From assembly GCA_015486775.1 (NCBI GenBank), contig WFRA01000053.1, positions 1-5,885 on the forward strand: DNA of 5,885 nucleotides, read 5' to 3'. How positions within the stretch are numbered: the first letter of the stretch is position 1; each line of letters starts with the position of its first letter. Shown one piece after another: positions 5,282-5,885 of this stretch. This stretch comes from Kiritimatiellales bacterium (lineage in GTDB: Bacteria; Verrucomicrobiota; Kiritimatiellia; Kiritimatiellales; Pontiellaceae). Both the position numbers and the translations under genes were made by a program. Under the pieces are notes generated by a model. That model was not told the origin of the DNA, made no database searches, and saw only the letters and a list, made by a program, of their open reading frames with translations.

Positions 5282-5885
5282 AGTAGCACCGTCCGATCAG
5301 CAGATCGCCTTGATAGATGTCGGTATAGTGGCAAACCGACGTTGCGATGGGGCTCGAATGGAAAAACAGAATCTTGATCTCGCCCAAATTGTTGTAGTCC
5401 TGGAAATAAAAGTCGCGGATGCGGGAGCCGTCTTCGTATGCAACCACGCCCCGGCAACGCTGGTTGACCCACACCTCGGGAATGCACGGACTCATGATCA
5501 TCGAGGTTTCCGCCGTAAAACTGCCATCTTCATTAACTTCGTCGTAGTGCAGATAGGTGTTTTTCATGAACCACATGTTGAACCCCTTGACCACCACGGG
5601 CGCCAGCACCGGCCCGTTCGCCCCCAGGCGCACCACGCCATACCGCTGTTCGGGAACGGATGTCCGCAAGATGGAGACACCGTTTTCGTACAGTTTCTGT
5701 TCGATGCGGCTATCCATCTGCATGACTGCCGAGGCAGGCCATGCTTCGGGCCGGTGCCATGGGCGGTCGCTGTCCACCAGTGCCGCGATTGTTTCCGGCT
5801 CCGCGCCCACCACCGTCACGTGGGTTGTGCGCTCCGCCGCCAGCGAAGCCCCGTTGGTGTCGATTCCCGTAAAGGTTCCACGAAC
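5280..5885 (-). CDS. Unrecognised conserved-type protein, C-terminal 201 residues (5' end beyond right edge)
   Basis: The frame is open from the window edge to TAG at 5280-5282. A GTG at 5817-5819 could be read as a start, but 22 codons before it are also open and protein-like (VRGTFTGIDTNGASLAAERT), so the gene most likely begins outside the window. The first 26 visible residues look like the last strands of a beta-sandwich (TTHVTVVG). A helical part (IEQKLYENGVSIL) and then a beta-rich, aromatic region follow (KGFNMWFMKNTYLHYDE, RIRDFYFQDYNNLGEIKILF). Four cysteines lie in the last 90 residues (visible positions 134, 144, 185, 200), compatible with disulfides in an exported protein. I recognise no family. 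It sits 9 nt before the preferred start of the HEAT gene and shares an operon with the Rhs protein, so a linked role is possible but unproven. Confidence 0.75.
   Translation of the reverse strand, partial: VRGTFTGIDTNGASLAAERTTHVTVVGAEPETIAALVDSDRPWHRPEAWPASAVMQMDSRIEQKLYENGVSILRTSVPEQRYGVVRLGANGPVLAPVVVKGFNMWFMKNTYLHYDEVNEDGSFTAETSMIMSPCIPEVWVNQRCRGVVAYEDGSRIRDFYFQDYNNLGEIKILFFHSSPIATSVCHYTDIYQGDLLIGRCY

Noticed and set aside
5280..5819. GTG at 5819 as the start of the right-hand gene
   Set aside because: The frame continues open to the edge with protein-like sequence and no Shine-Dalgarno was seen before the GTG, so the gene is treated as cut by the window.

Overview
The window is a bacterial, single-direction gene cluster read entirely from the minus strand. 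From right to left it holds four genes: (1) the 3' end of an unrecognised protein cut by the right edge (5280-5885), (2) a membrane-anchored HEAT-like repeat protein (4251-5270), (3) a complete 1373-residue secreted Rhs/YD-repeat protein (127-4248), and (4) the first 27 codons of a Sel1-repeat protein cut by the left edge (1-81). The first three genes are separated by only a few bases and each Shine-Dalgarno lies at or in the end of the gene before it. The fourth follows after 45 nt with a near-perfect AAGGAGG. This is best read as one operon whose promoter lies beyond the right edge. No RNA gene, CRISPR array, insertion sequence or convincing terminator was seen.

The central gene looks like a polymorphic toxin. 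It has a Sec signal peptide, a DUF6531-like N-terminal module, about 15 YD repeats, a textbook RHS-associated core ending in DPYG at residues 1236-1239, and then a 134-residue variable tail. The tail consists of a glycine/alanine-rich hydrophobic stretch, an Arg/Gly linker, and a 64-residue Pro/Trp/His-rich tip of no family I recognise. By the usual layout of Rhs systems, the gene just downstream of the tip is the candidate immunity gene; here that gene starts with a Sel1-type repeat. GC content falls stepwise in hand-counted samples (about two thirds in a sample of the HEAT gene, 55% in the Rhs body, 52% in the tail, 42% in the downstream start), as expected for an exchangeable tip/immunity cassette.

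The 3' half of the Rhs gene also carries several short repeats in frame. The clearest is a 25-bp hairpin-forming element present twice in opposite orientation, 24 of 25 bases identical, so the same DNA is translated from both of its strands. A 3 x 9-bp array, a 21-bp tandem duplication and a GC-rich hairpin lie in the same kind of inter-repeat position. These look like small dispersed elements tolerated in a modular protein.

The organism is probably a Gram-negative-type bacterium of moderate to high GC. The very frequent Thr-Asn pairs in the YD repeats and the intragenic repeats remind me of Kiritimatiellota/Verrucomicrobia-type genomes, but this is a recollection of style, not a sequence match.
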